From contig LYSW01000010.1 of assembly GCA_001657295.1 (NCBI GenBank), positions 1 to 54,629 on the forward strand: a DNA stretch of 54,629 nucleotides, written 5' to 3'. Under the pieces are notes generated by a model that saw only the letters and a list, made by a program, of their open reading frames with translations, had not been told where the DNA came from and ran no database searches. Both the position numbers and the translations under genes were made by a program. This document shows, piece by piece, positions 44,148-54,010 of this stretch; position 1 is the first letter of the stretch; each line of letters begins with the position of its first letter. The stretch comes from Oceanicaulis sp. BBD 1991-10 (lineage in GTDB: Bacteria > Pseudomonadota > Alphaproteobacteria > Caulobacterales > Maricaulaceae).

Positions 44148-44687
44148 ATGATCGAGACGAACGCCCTGATCCTGGCCGGCCTGATCGTCGGCTTCATCCT
44201 GGTCTGTCTGGTGCGCTGGACGCTGGCCGTGCGCAGCCTGAACCAAGAGGCGGAGGCCGAGTACCGGACCCGCCAGGCGGAAAAGCCGGCGACCATCCTC
44301 AACGTCACCCAGGACGAGTTCCGGTCTCTTTACGTGACCAGCTTTCAGCCGCGCTGGATGCTCTACGCCGCCGCGGGGGCCGGCGCCGCGCTTCTGGCCA
44401 GCCCGCCCTCCATGGTGCTGGTGCCCTGGGCCTATGACTGGATCTGGCGACTGTCCGGCGCGCCGGAATGGGGCGGCCGCACGGGCTATGTCTATATGTT
44501 CTCGCTGTTTTTCTCGATGACTCTGATCTGGGCGCTGGTGGCGGCGATCTTTGCGCGCGCCTTCCACAGGCGAACGCCGGAGCCCTTCACCCACGCGCTC
44601 GCCCGCGCCCGCGGCGAGCCCATTCCCGAAGACACCGGTTGGCGCCGGCGGCCCAAATGGGCCCGGCGCGTGCGACCCGATCCTTGA
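44148..44687 (+). CDS. Unknown three-TM membrane protein
   Basis: 179 residues, family not recognised. TM1 at the N-terminus (ALILAGLIVGFILVCLVRWTLAV), a charged cytoplasmic stretch (~33-65), TM2 (WMLYAAAGAGAALLASPPSMVLV), a loop, TM3 (YVYMFSLFFSMTLIWALVAAIFA), and a basic C-terminal tail rich in Arg/Pro. It begins 13 nt after the Ada-like gene and is probably in the same operon. Confidence 0.78.
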   Translation: MIETNALILAGLIVGFILVCLVRWTLAVRSLNQEAEAEYRTRQAEKPATILNVTQDEFRSLYVTSFQPRWMLYAAAGAGAALLASPPSMVLVPWAYDWIWRLSGAPEWGGRTGYVYMFSLFFSMTLIWALVAAIFARAFHRRTPEPFTHALARARGEPIPEDTGWRRRPKWARRVRPDP

Positions 44688-44735
44688 TCGGATCAGACAG
44701 CCGGCTAGACCCGATCGCCCGACGAAGGAGCCGAT

Positions 44736-45203
44736 ATGGACTATCTTCACGCCATGGTTCGCATCAGCGATGTCGACGCTTCGCTGCGGTTTTTCTGTGA
44801 GGGCCTGGGCCTGAAGGAGGTCCGCCGACGCGACAGCGAGCAGGGCCGTTTCACGCTGATCTTCCTGGCGAGCCCCGATGATCTCGCGCGCGCCGGCGTA
44901 TCTGCGGGATTTGAGGGCCCGCTGCCCGCCGGCCTCGCGATGATCGAGCTGACCCATAATTGGGACCCGGAAGACTATTCCGGCGGGCGCAATTTCGGCC
45001 ATCTCGCCTGGCGCGTGGCCGACATCTACGCCCTGTGCGCGCGTCTGGACGGCATGGGCTTTGTCATTCACCGCCCGCCGCGCGACGGCCGCATGGCTTT
45101 CGTGAAATCGCCGGACGGCATCTCCATCGAGCTGCTGCAGCGCGGCGAGCCCCTGCCCCCGGCCGAGCCTTGGGCGAGCATGGAGAATAGCGGCAGCTGG
45201 TAG
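44736..45203 (+). CDS. gloA: Lactoylglutathione lyase (glyoxalase I)
   Basis: Converts the methylglyoxal-glutathione hemithioacetal to S-lactoylglutathione. 155 residues. The metal-binding set His5, Glu71, His89 and Glu132 is visible (LHAMVRI, IELTHNW, FGHLAW, SIELLQ), which matches glyoxalase I rather than other VOC proteins. AGGAG lies 5 nt before the ATG. The small linker to the upstream membrane gene suggests loose grouping. Confidence 0.92.
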   Translation: MDYLHAMVRISDVDASLRFFCEGLGLKEVRRRDSEQGRFTLIFLASPDDLARAGVSAGFEGPLPAGLAMIELTHNWDPEDYSGGRNFGHLAWRVADIYALCARLDGMGFVIHRPPRDGRMAFVKSPDGISIELLQRGEPLPPAEPWASMENSGSW

Positions 45204-45578
45204 CAAGAGGCCGTGCACTTTTTCTTGTCCCTCTGACCGTCGGCCGGCCGGATCTTCGCTCTCAACGCGGCGCGCGCGCCGTCGCTGCGGACGGACGCCC
45301 GCCCCGGCGTCGGCAAGGGACCCCCTTGTGTGTCCTGACAGAGTTGAAGCGCCGCAGCCTCGGCCCCCCAAACGTCATCGCGAACCGGCGTCAGGGCCCA
45401 ATTGCGCCTGCGGCCGTGCTGGGTCCTGACCGGCCTTGATGTCGATCAGGACAGGCGTCTGGAGGGCGGCGAGGCTGAAGGCGTCGCGGGAATGGCGGTC
45501 TTGGGCGGCCGGCGCCGGACTATGGGAGCGACGGCGCGCCCGACGGCGCGGAGGCGCGGAAGGCCCCGCACGAGCCTA
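45204..45578. other. Non-coding stretch between gloA and the SOS promoter
   Basis: No gene with coding character on either strand. Open frames present are antisense or GC-rich random frames without start signals. A T-rich run (CACTTTTTCTTG, ~45216-45227) just after gloA may help termination but has no convincing stem. Confidence 0.4.
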
Positions 45579-45628
45579 GAACAAATTTAGAACATCATTG
45601 ACTCGCTGTGATTGTTCTGCTTATGTTC
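45579..45628 (+). promoter_or_regulatory. SOS promoter with two LexA boxes
   Basis: Two copies of the alphaproteobacterial LexA site are present: GAAC-N7-GAAC at 45579-45593 (the complement orientation) and GTTC-N7-GTTC at 45614-45628. A sigma70-like promoter lies between and across them: -35 TTGACT (45598-45603), 17-18 nt spacer, -10 TTATGT/TATGTT (45621-45627). The second box covers the -10, and the first sits just upstream of the -35. LexA bound at both would block the promoter until DNA damage. Confidence 0.85.
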
Positions 45629-45652
45629 CTATCCACGGAACAGGAGCGGATT

Positions 45653-45964
45653 ATGACCTCACGGCAGAACGCCCAGGGCTATACGCGCAACGCCGGCAAG
45701 CGCTGGCGGCGGGAGGATTTGGCGCTGTTGCGCGCGCTGGCGCGCAAGGGCGCGCCGCTGCGGCTGATCGGATTGAAGCTGGGTCGGCCGGACGCCGCGA
45801 TCCGGGCCAAGGCCAGCGAGCTGGGCCTGTCGGTCAGCGCCGCCGAACCGGTGATCGCCCCGCCGCCCAAGCGCACCCTGTCGCGCCGTCCCGCGCCGCT
45901 TCAACACGCCGAGCGGCCGGTCGATCTTGATCTGCGTCAGATGGATTTATTCGCCGCCGCCTAA
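45653..45964 (+). CDS. Small SANT/Myb-like protein under SOS control
   Basis: 103 residues, with no named family I can give. The N-terminal ~50 residues look like a Myb/SANT-like helix-turn-helix: RWRREDLALLRALARKGAPL then LIGLKLGRPDAAIRAKASEL, with the W...L...G...I...LGR...A pattern. The C-terminal half is Pro/Ala-rich and ends in DLRQMDLFAAA. AGGAG lies 6 nt before the ATG at 45653. The double LexA box directly upstream makes it a probable DNA-damage-induced gene. A role as a damage-response DNA-binding protein or division checkpoint factor is a guess. Its stop overlaps the convergent membrane gene by 4 nt. Confidence 0.85.
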   Translation: MTSRQNAQGYTRNAGKRWRREDLALLRALARKGAPLRLIGLKLGRPDAAIRAKASELGLSVSAAEPVIAPPPKRTLSRRPAPLQHAERPVDLDLRQMDLFAAA

Positions 45965-47016
45965 GCCAGACGGCCCAGCAGCAATTCAGCGGCCGCCGCG
46001 CCGAACCAGGCGAGCACGGGAATGAAGCCGTAAAGCGCCAGGCGGCGGCTCACCGGCGCGGAGATCGGCCAGACGGGCCGTTTCTCCAGCCAGGCTTCAT
46101 AGGCGGCGAGCTCGCTTATCGGCGTTCCCGGCGCGGCTTGCCCGGCCGCCAGCATGTCTCCGGCCGCGGCGATCTGCTCGCGAATATCGGCCAGGCGGGC
46201 GTCGCGCGCCCTGGAGACCCGCTGAACCACCGGCCCCACCGTGGACGCGAAGGCGTAGGCGCCCGCCAGCAGCGACAGAACCAAAGCGCTGATCGACACG
46301 GCCACCGGCGCCGCGAACACGAAAAACAACAGGATGATCGCCGCCATCACCAGCCAGGACAACGCGCTGCGCAGCGCCAGCCGGCCATAGACTTCAAGCC
46401 GGTCGAGCCGCGCTAAATCCACCACCAGATGGTCGCGCACCAAAGCCGCCATGTCCTGGTCGTCATGGCGCAGCTGCACCCCGGCCCGGGCGGCCAGGCC
46501 GAACAGCACCGGCTGGGTGATCAAAAACCAGGCACCGGTCGACCGCAGAAAGGTCTCCAGGTCCAGACCCGAAGACATCAAAAGCCAGTAAACGAAGACC
46601 AGACCGCCGGCGGCGCCGAGCGCGAAGGCGATCACGGCGCCGGTCACCCGCCGGCGCGGCGGTCCGATCGTCATGACCTCCGCCAGCGCGCGCCCGTCTT
46701 CATCAAGCGTCTCGCGCAGGTCCGCCAGCGAGGCGCGCCATTGGGCGTGGCTGCGCGCCGGGATCGAAATAGCCGCCGCGAAGACGAGCGACAGCACGAA
46801 GGCCGCCCAGGCCCCGGGATTGACCGCCACCTGATCGCCGCGGGTCTCAAGCAGATCCTGACCGGTCTGCAGGCTGATCGCGACATAGGCGCCGTAAAGC
46901 AGCGCCACGATGATCACGCCGTTGAGCACCGGTCCGAAGGGTGAAGGCCGGTGCAGCCGGACCTCCAGCAGCGGCGCATGCGCGGCCGCGACGGCGCCTG
47001 ACCGCGGCGCGCTCAT
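45961..47016 (-). CDS. Unknown multi-pass membrane protein
   Basis: 351 residues, not recognised. About seven hydrophobic segments (VLNGVIIVALLYGAYVAISL, WAAFVLSLVFAAAISIP, VIAFALGAAGGLVFVYWLL, WFLITQPVLFGLAA, SWLVMAAIILLFFVFAAPVAV, ISALVLSLLAGAYAFAS, YGFIPVLAWFGAAAAELLL). A polar stretch (~95-120) and a loop (~285-325) lie in between. Its start overlaps the dapB stop by 4 nt (ATGA), so it is coupled to dapB. Confidence 0.75.
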   Translation of the reverse strand: MSAPRSGAVAAAHAPLLEVRLHRPSPFGPVLNGVIIVALLYGAYVAISLQTGQDLLETRGDQVAVNPGAWAAFVLSLVFAAAISIPARSHAQWRASLADLRETLDEDGRALAEVMTIGPPRRRVTGAVIAFALGAAGGLVFVYWLLMSSGLDLETFLRSTGAWFLITQPVLFGLAARAGVQLRHDDQDMAALVRDHLVVDLARLDRLEVYGRLALRSALSWLVMAAIILLFFVFAAPVAVSISALVLSLLAGAYAFASTVGPVVQRVSRARDARLADIREQIAAAGDMLAAGQAAPGTPISELAAYEAWLEKRPVWPISAPVSRRLALYGFIPVLAWFGAAAAELLLGRLA

Positions 47017-47828
47017 CCGATCACGTCCTGCATGGTGTAATATCCGGCGGGCTTACCTTTGAGCCACAACGCCGCCTCCACGGCGCCGCGCGCGAAGATC
47101 ACCCGGTCAAAGGCTCGATGACCGACGGAGATTTCTTCGGCGTCGGCCAGAAAACGCGCCGCGTGCTCGCCCACCACGCCGCCGCCGCGCACGGCGGTGA
47201 AGCCGATCGCCCCGATCGGCCGGCGCTCCGAGGTGCGCGGCCGCTCATAAAGCGCCAGGCGGTCGAAATCGCCGCCGCGCGCCGCCGCCGCCGCCCGGCC
47301 CAGCGTCAGGGCGGTGCCGGACGGCGCATCGACCTTGTGCTTGTGATGGGTCTCGCCGATCTCCAGATCGAATAGCTCGGCCGGCAGCCGCGCCGCGGCC
47401 TCCGCGATCAAGCGCTCGACCACCGCGACCCCCAGGGAGAAATTGCTCGCCTGCAGCAGGGCGAATTTCGCCGAGGCCGCGTTCAGCGCGGCCTGCTGCG
47501 CGCCGTCAAACCCCGTCACGCCGGTCGCCAGCGCGGGCCCGCCGGTCTCGGCGAGACGCGCGGCGATCGCGATCGTGACATGGGGTGCGGACGCGTCAAT
47601 CACGACGGCTGCATCCTTGGCCGCATCCTCCAGCGCCACGCAGGCGGTGAGGCCCAGATAGCCGGCGCCGGCCATATCGCCGATATCGGCGTCCAGATAG
47701 GCCGAGTCGGAGCTGACCATGCCGCCGACCAGTTCGGTGTCGCCCCGGCGAATCAGCTCCGCCGCGATCGCCCGGCCCAATCGCCCGGACACGCCCGTCA
47801 CGCAGGCTTTCAGTTTCTTATCCGCCAT
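47013..47828 (-). CDS. dapB: 4-hydroxy-tetrahydrodipicolinate reductase DapB
   Basis: NAD(P)H-dependent enzyme of the lysine/diaminopimelate pathway, cytosolic. 271 residues from the ATG at 47828, with GAGG 5 nt upstream (the frame extends ten codons further upstream). N-terminal KACVTGVSGRLGRAIAAEL binds NAD(P)H; the signature ETHHKHKVDAPSGTAL and the C-terminal SVGHRAFDRVIFARGAVEAALWL are diagnostic. It is between dnaJ and the membrane gene on the same strand, a common order in alphaproteobacteria for dnaKJ-dapB. Confidence 0.97.
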   Translation of the reverse strand: MADKKLKACVTGVSGRLGRAIAAELIRRGDTELVGGMVSSDSAYLDADIGDMAGAGYLGLTACVALEDAAKDAAVVIDASAPHVTIAIAARLAETGGPALATGVTGFDGAQQAALNAASAKFALLQASNFSLGVAVVERLIAEAAARLPAELFDLEIGETHHKHKVDAPSGTALTLGRAAAAARGGDFDRLALYERPRTSERRPIGAIGFTAVRGGGVVGEHAARFLADAEEISVGHRAFDRVIFARGAVEAALWLKGKPAGYYTMQDVIG

Positions 47829-47893
47829 ACCCGCCTCACGTCCTGACCCGGTAGTCAATACGCCGCAATCAGGGTGAACAAGAGATAAAGGCG

Positions 47894-49078
47894 CTAAGCC
47901 CCCGGCCGCGCTCCGCCGTCCTCCTCGCCGTTGAGGTCGTCCCAGAAGCGTTTGACCTTGCCTAAAAAGCCGTCGCTTTCGGGGTTGCAGCCATCGCCGG
48001 AGATTTCGCAGAACTCCTGGAGGATCTCCTTCTGACGCTCGGTCAAGCGGCGGGGCGTTTCAACGAAAAGCTCGACAAACATCTCCCCGCGCGCGCCGCC
48101 GGAATTGAGCTTGACCATGCCTTTCTGGCGCAGGCGCATGCGTTCGCCGGTCTGGGCGCCCTCGGGCACCTTGATGGAGACTTTGCCGCCGTCGATGGTC
48201 GGCGCCTCGATCGTGCCGCCCAGCGCCGCGGTGGTCATGGGCACCGGCGCGCGGCAGTAGAGATTGGGTCCGTCGCGCTCGAAGATTTCATGGCCGCGCA
48301 CGGAGATGAAGATGTAGAGATCGCCGCGCGGGCCGCCGCGGGCGCCCGCCTCGCCTTCTCCGGCCAGGCGGATGCGCATGCCGTCCTCCACGCCCGGCGG
48401 GATCTGCACGCGCAGTTCGCGCCGCTCGCGCACCGTGCCGACGCCGTCGCACTTGGTGCAGGGCGTCTCCACATAGGAGCCGCGCCCGCCGCATGTGGGG
48501 CAGGTCTGCTCCATGGTGAAAAAGCCCTGGGTGCGGCGGATGCGGCCGCTCCCGCCGCAGGTCTCGCACGTGGTCACGCCGGTGCCCGGCTCCGCCCCGT
48601 CGCCATCGCAGCGATCGCAGGTGATTGTGGTCGGCACATGAATGGTCGCGTCCTTGCCGTGGAAGGCTTCTTCCAGGGTGATGTCCATATCATAGCGAAG
48701 ATCCGAGCCGCGCGCGGGACCGGACCGCCGCCCGCCGCCGCGCCGGCCGCCGCCCATGCCGAAGGCGTCGCCGAAGACCTGTTCGAAAATATCCGCGAAA
48801 TCCGCCGCCGAGGCGCCGCCGCGCCCGAACGGACCGGCGCCGCCCCCGCCGTTCTGAAAGGCCGCGTGGCCCATGCGGTCGTAAGCGGCGCGCTTTTGGT
48901 CGTCGGACAGGATGGAATAGGCCTCGCCGACTTCCTTGAACTTGGCTTCCGCCTCGGCGTCGTCGGGATTCTGGTCGGGATGATATTTCATCGCAAGCTT
49001 GCGATAGGCGGATTTGATCGCCTTGGCGTCCGCGCCGTTCTCGACGCCCAATACCTCGTAATAATCGCGCTTGCTCAT
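47894..49078 (-). CDS. dnaJ: Chaperone protein DnaJ
   Basis: Hsp40 co-chaperone that stimulates DnaK ATPase. 394 residues: J-domain with HPD ([10 protein letters not shown], ~35), Gly-rich region (~75-120), four CxxCxGxG zinc motifs ([32 protein letters not shown]), and a C-terminal substrate-binding domain. I use the ATG at 49078 ([11 protein letters not shown]); two earlier in-frame ATGs exist. It follows dnaK by 111 nt, with the dnaK terminator in between. Confidence 0.97.
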   Translation of the reverse strand: MSKRDYYEVLGVENGADAKAIKSAYRKLAMKYHPDQNPDDAEAEAKFKEVGEAYSILSDDQKRAAYDRMGHAAFQNGGGGAGPFGRGGASAADFADIFEQVFGDAFGMGGGRRGGGRRSGPARGSDLRYDMDITLEEAFHGKDATIHVPTTITCDRCDGDGAEPGTGVTTCETCGGSGRIRRTQGFFTMEQTCPTCGGRGSYVETPCTKCDGVGTVRERRELRVQIPPGVEDGMRIRLAGEGEAGARGGPRGDLYIFISVRGHEIFERDGPNLYCRAPVPMTTAALGGTIEAPTIDGGKVSIKVPEGAQTGERMRLRQKGMVKLNSGGARGEMFVELFVETPRRLTERQKEILQEFCEISGDGCNPESDGFLGKVKRFWDDLNGEEDGGARPGA

Positions 49079-49120
49079 TGAGTGCATCCGCATTCGCGCG
49101 CCGAAATCGGCGAAGTCATC

Positions 49121-49161
49121 AAAAAATCAAACGGCCCCGCCCCGGGCTCGGGACGGGGCCG
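49121..49161 (-). terminator. Hairpin terminator between dnaK and dnaJ
   Basis: On the minus strand a GC-rich stem of about 12 bp (49161-49150 with 49143-49132; one bulge/mismatch) is followed by TTTGATTTTTT. It would attenuate dnaK transcription before dnaJ, giving more DnaK than DnaJ. Confidence 0.85.
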
Positions 49162-49189
49162 CAGCGTGCTTGGACAAGCGTCACGCCGA

Positions 49190-51115
<1,926 letters not shown>

Positions 51116-51252
51116 CGGTATTTACTCTCCTTCTTGCGGCGACGCGGCGGAGCGCTGTCAGGACCCGTAGCGTCCTGAAGGGTCCGGGCCGCATCCCGGT
51201 TTGGTCTCTACTGTTCAATCGCGCCGGACAGGACCGGCCCTTAATGCTTCAA

Positions 51253-51272
51253 ACTTCACACAGACGTGAAGT
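51253..51272. promoter_or_regulatory. Dyad upstream of dnaK
   Basis: ACTTCAC-N6-GTGAAGT, a perfect 7-bp inverted repeat 138 nt before the dnaK start. It is not a CIRCE element (TTAGCACTC-N9-GAGTGCTAA); none was seen in the window. It could be a regulator site or the base of a leader hairpin. Confidence 0.5.
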
Positions 51273-51325
51273 CTGCGCGGGTCATGCGGCGATTTAGGGA
51301 GGCGAGCGGGTTGGTGCAAGTGGGC

Positions 51326-51676
51326 TTAGCGATTCAGTTGCGCTTCGCGCACACGCCGAACACCCGCCAACAACAGCCCTCCCAGGAAAAGAGGCGCGGT
51401 GATGATGACGGTGTCCAGCGCCCACGGCTCGGGAATGAACAGCAGATCGCGCGCCCAGCCGTCCTCGATTCCGGTGAGCTGCCTGGCCCAGGTCTGAAAG
51501 ATGCAGTCGCCGCCATTCAGCAGCAGGCCCAGGCTGATCACCGCCGGCATTCCGAAGAATAGCGGCAGGCCGGACCGCCAGCGCCCGGTCAGCCCGTAAA
51601 CCCATAAGCCGGTCAGGCAGCCCCAGGCGGCCAGATAAATCAGGGTGTGCCCCAGCTGAAGCAGGAAGAGCCACAT
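51326..51676 (-). CDS. Small unknown membrane protein
   Basis: 116 residues with three or four hydrophobic segments: LFLLQLGHTLIYLAAWGCLTGLWVYGL, GLPLFFGMPAVISLGLLL, and LDTVIITAPLFLGGLLLAGV. In between is a conserved-looking loop GGDCIFQTWARQLTG. Not recognised. Start: ATG at 51676 (MWLFLLQLGH). It lies 10 nt after the stop of the unknown gene upstream and so is probably co-transcribed with it. Confidence 0.75.
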   Translation of the reverse strand: MWLFLLQLGHTLIYLAAWGCLTGLWVYGLTGRWRSGLPLFFGMPAVISLGLLLNGGDCIFQTWARQLTGIEDGWARDLLFIPEPWALDTVIITAPLFLGGLLLAGVRRVREAQLNR

Positions 51677-51686
51677 CACGCGCGCC

Positions 51687-52061
51687 TTACCGCATCGCCT
51701 CGGCCTTGGGATAAGGCGCAAAGTCTTCCAGCGACACCGAAGCGTCATCGTCCTGGACCCGCCGCACATGCGTGCGGTTCAGGGCGCGCGGTTCAGGCGC
51801 GCCGGCGGAGCGGGCGATGGTCTCCACCTCGTCGAAGAGGGCGCTCGCAGAGGCGGACGCCTTCTTCGCCTTGCGCCTGGGCGCCGGCGCGCGCTGCAGC
51901 GATTTCTTGTGGTTGCGGTCCTTCACGCCGTGCCGGACCAGGATGTCGCAGACCAAGAATAGGCGTTCGCGCACCGTCAGGCCGACATGACCCATCAGCG
52001 GCATGGCCGCCGCGCCGGCGCCGCCATCGCCGGAATCGATCATGATGACGTCCGGCGCCAT
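51687..52061 (-). CDS. Unknown small soluble protein
   Basis: 124 residues, not recognised. An Ala/Gly-rich N-terminus, a helix GLTVRERLFLVCDILVRHGVKDRNHKKSL, a Lys/Arg-rich stretch (PRRKAKKASAS) and a C-terminal acidic part (RRVQDDDASVSLEDFAPYP). GGGAGGGG lies 6 nt before the ATG at 52061. Divergent from the AlkB-like gene. Confidence 0.7.
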   Translation of the reverse strand: MAPDVIMIDSGDGGAGAAAMPLMGHVGLTVRERLFLVCDILVRHGVKDRNHKKSLQRAPAPRRKAKKASASASALFDEVETIARSAGAPEPRALNRTHVRRVQDDDASVSLEDFAPYPKAEAMR

Positions 52062-52164
52062 GGCGCACCCCTCCCGCCCCGATTAGTCTTGGCTCAAACC
52101 CTAACCTGCGGACGGGCCGGGCTTAACCGCCATCGCGCCCCTCGCCCCAAGATGTGATCCTTCC

Positions 52165-52803
52165 GTGACCGCCAAGCCTCGCTTTGTTCAACCGGACGGC
52201 TTCAAGCTTTTGCCCGGCTATTTCAGCCCGGATCAGCAGCGCGCGCTGGCGCGCACGGTTCTGGCCGCGCTGGACGCCGCCCCGCTTTATCGCCCCTGCA
52301 TGCCGCGCACGGGCGCGCCGCTCTCGGTGCAGATGAGCAATTTCGGGCCGCTCGGCTGGATCAGCGACCGTGAGGGTTACCGCTATCAGACGATGCATCC
52401 GGACACCGGCGCGCCCTGGCCGCCCCTGCCGCAGGCCCTGCGCGACCTGTGGGCCGGCGTCGGCGACTGGCCGGATGCGCCGGAGGCCTGCCTGATCAAC
52501 TGGTATGACGCCGGCGCGCGGCTGGGGCTGCATGTGGACGCCGATGAGGACGCGAAATTCGCCCCTGTGGTGTCCGTCTCGCTGGGCGACAGGGCGCGCT
52601 TCCGCCTGGGCGGCGCCGACCGCAAGGCGGCGACCGCCTCCTTCATCCTGTCGTCCGGCGACGTGGTGGTGCTGGGCGGGCCGAGCCGGCGCTGCTTTCA
52701 CGGCGTCGACCGGATTTATCCGGGCACGTCGAGCTTATTGCCGGAACGCTGGCGGCCGGGCCGTATCAATCTCACCCTCCGGCGCGTTCATCGAAGCGGA
52801 TGA
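52165..52803 (+). CDS. alkB: AlkB-like DNA/RNA repair dioxygenase
   Basis: Fe(II)/2-oxoglutarate dioxygenase that removes methyl groups from alkylated bases. 212 residues. Iron ligands HxD in LGLHVDADE and a distal His in RRCFHGVDRI; a C-terminal Arg pair in GRINLTLRR for 2-oxoglutarate. LINWYDAGARLGLHVDADED and SVSLGDRARFRLGG are typical of the E. coli AlkB group. It begins with GTG at 52165, with no strong ribosome binding site visible. Together with the Ada-like protein this adds a second alkylation-repair function to the window. Confidence 0.94.
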   Translation: MTAKPRFVQPDGFKLLPGYFSPDQQRALARTVLAALDAAPLYRPCMPRTGAPLSVQMSNFGPLGWISDREGYRYQTMHPDTGAPWPPLPQALRDLWAGVGDWPDAPEACLINWYDAGARLGLHVDADEDAKFAPVVSVSLGDRARFRLGGADRKAATASFILSSGDVVVLGGPSRRCFHGVDRIYPGTSSLLPERWRPGRINLTLRRVHRSG

Positions 52804-52895
52804 TGCGCCGTTCAGCCTCAATTCAGACGCGAATGGGTGAAATGGTGATCCTGAAGCGCTTGGCAGGTCAGGCGCAGGACTTAAGGAGGACTGAC

Positions 52896-53258
52896 ATGGT
52901 TCGTAAATGGGCTCTTCTGGCTGTCGCGCCTCTGGCGCTGGCGGCCTGTGCGACCAATCAAGGCGTGCAAGGCGCCGCGGTCGGCGCCGGTCTCGGCGCG
53001 GTGGCCGGCGCGGTGATCGGCAACAATGTCGGCGACGGCGATGCGGAGACCGGCGCCCTGATCGGCGCGGTGGTCGGCGGAGCGGCCGGCGCCTATGCCG
53101 GCTGTCAGCGCTCGGGCGGCTGCGGCTGGAACCAGAATAATCAGAACCATTCCGAGCTGTATTATGACCGCCATACGGGCCGCTACTGGTATGAGGATTA
53201 CCGCGACGGCTCGACCTGGTGGCAAAACGGCGAACCGCGCACTGCGCCGCGGCGCTAA
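52896..53258 (+). CDS. Glycine-zipper lipoprotein
   Basis: 120 residues: lipoprotein signal (KWALLAVAPLALAACA, Cys at ~17), a glycine-zipper region (GAAVGAGLGAVAGAVIGNNVG and GALIGAVVGGAAGAYAG, ~25-65), and a Tyr/Trp-rich tail (YYDRHTGRYWYEDYRDGSTWW). The zipper resembles the SlyB/Rick_17kDa surface antigen type. AAGGAGGA lies 5 nt before the ATG. A terminator follows 40 nt downstream. Confidence 0.88.
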   Translation: MVRKWALLAVAPLALAACATNQGVQGAAVGAGLGAVAGAVIGNNVGDGDAETGALIGAVVGGAAGAYAGCQRSGGCGWNQNNQNHSELYYDRHTGRYWYEDYRDGSTWWQNGEPRTAPRR

Positions 53259-53298
53259 GAGGTCCGGCCTCCGGTCCGAGGCCCGCGACTGAAACAGG

Positions 53299-53327
53299 AA
53301 AGGGCGGCTCCAACGGGGCCGCCCTTT
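53299..53327 (+). terminator. Hairpin terminator after glycine-zipper lipoprotein
   Basis: A 10-bp perfect stem (53299-53308 with 53318-53327) with AAA at the 5' arm and TTT at the 3' arm, between two convergent genes (lipoprotein gene and grpE). It should work in both directions. Confidence 0.85.
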
Positions 53328-53358
53328 GGCTTGAGGCTGCGTGTCAAAGGCTAAGCGC

Positions 53359-53970
53359 TCACATCGACCCCGTCGCCGGGCTTGGCGTCGCCGTCTGAGG
53401 CGGGCTTGGGTGCGGCGCCGCCGGCGGGTCCGGCGGAGACCACGACCATCGCCGCGCGCAGCGGATGACATAGCCGGGCTGCATCACGTGAGCGATCGCG
53501 CCCTTGGCTTGCTCGGCCGGCACCTGGGCGGCGGCCTGGTGCAGATTGGGGTCGAGCGGTTCGCCGGGGGCGGGATCGATCTTCTTCACCCCATGGCGCT
53601 CCAGCGAGGACAGCAACCGTTTTTCGGTCAGCTCCACGCCTTCCAGGACCGCCGCCAAGGTCGGCTCGGCGGTCTTGCGCGCCTCGGCGTCGACGCTTTC
53701 CAGCGCCCTGGAGAAATTATCCGCCACATCCAGCATGTCGCGCGCAAATCCGGCGATCGCGTAGCTGCGCGCGTCCTTGACGTCTCGCGCGGCGCGCTTG
53801 CGGGTATTCTCCACTTCCGCCAGGGCGCGCAGCAACTGGTCCTTGGTCCTGGCCAGCTGCTCTTCCACACTCGGTTCGGCCGCTTCGGTCTCGGCGGCCT
53901 CAGCGGCGGCTTCCGCCTCAGGCGTTTCGGCGTCGTCGGCGGGCGGGGTGTTTTCAGGTGTCTCGCTCAT
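53359..53970 (-). CDS. grpE: Nucleotide exchange factor GrpE, C-terminus frameshifted
   Basis: Dimeric exchange factor for DnaK. The frame gives 203 residues: an acidic Glu/Ala-rich N-terminus, the coiled-coil region (VEEQLARTKDQLLRALAEVENTRKRAARD) and the GrpE core up to AQVPAEQAKGAIAHVMQPGYVI. After GYVI the frame turns into a Pro/Ser/Arg-rich tail. Another frame restores the expected LRAAMVVVSAGP ending and a stop at 53351-53353. So about 7-10 nt appear to be missing near 53461-53467, where other GrpE proteins have a few residues between GYVI and LRPA. Either the assembly has an indel or the protein has an altered tail. Confidence 0.93.
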   Translation of the reverse strand: MSETPENTPPADDAETPEAEAAAEAAETEAAEPSVEEQLARTKDQLLRALAEVENTRKRAARDVKDARSYAIAGFARDMLDVADNFSRALESVDAEARKTAEPTLAAVLEGVELTEKRLLSSLERHGVKKIDPAPGEPLDPNLHQAAAQVPAEQAKGAIAHVMQPGYVIRCARRWSWSPPDPPAAPHPSPPQTATPSPATGSM

Positions 53971-54010
53971 GGGCGCTTAGATCAAATCGGAAAGGCCAAA
54001 GGTCAAGGGG

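Noticed and set aside
43857-45371. 504-codon minus-strand frame opposite gloA and the Ada-like gene
   Set aside because: Shadow frame; gloA, the membrane gene and the Ada-like gene have motifs and ribosome binding sites.
45204-45578. Possible gene in the gap after gloA
   Set aside because: No frame with a ribosome binding site or protein-like composition on either strand.
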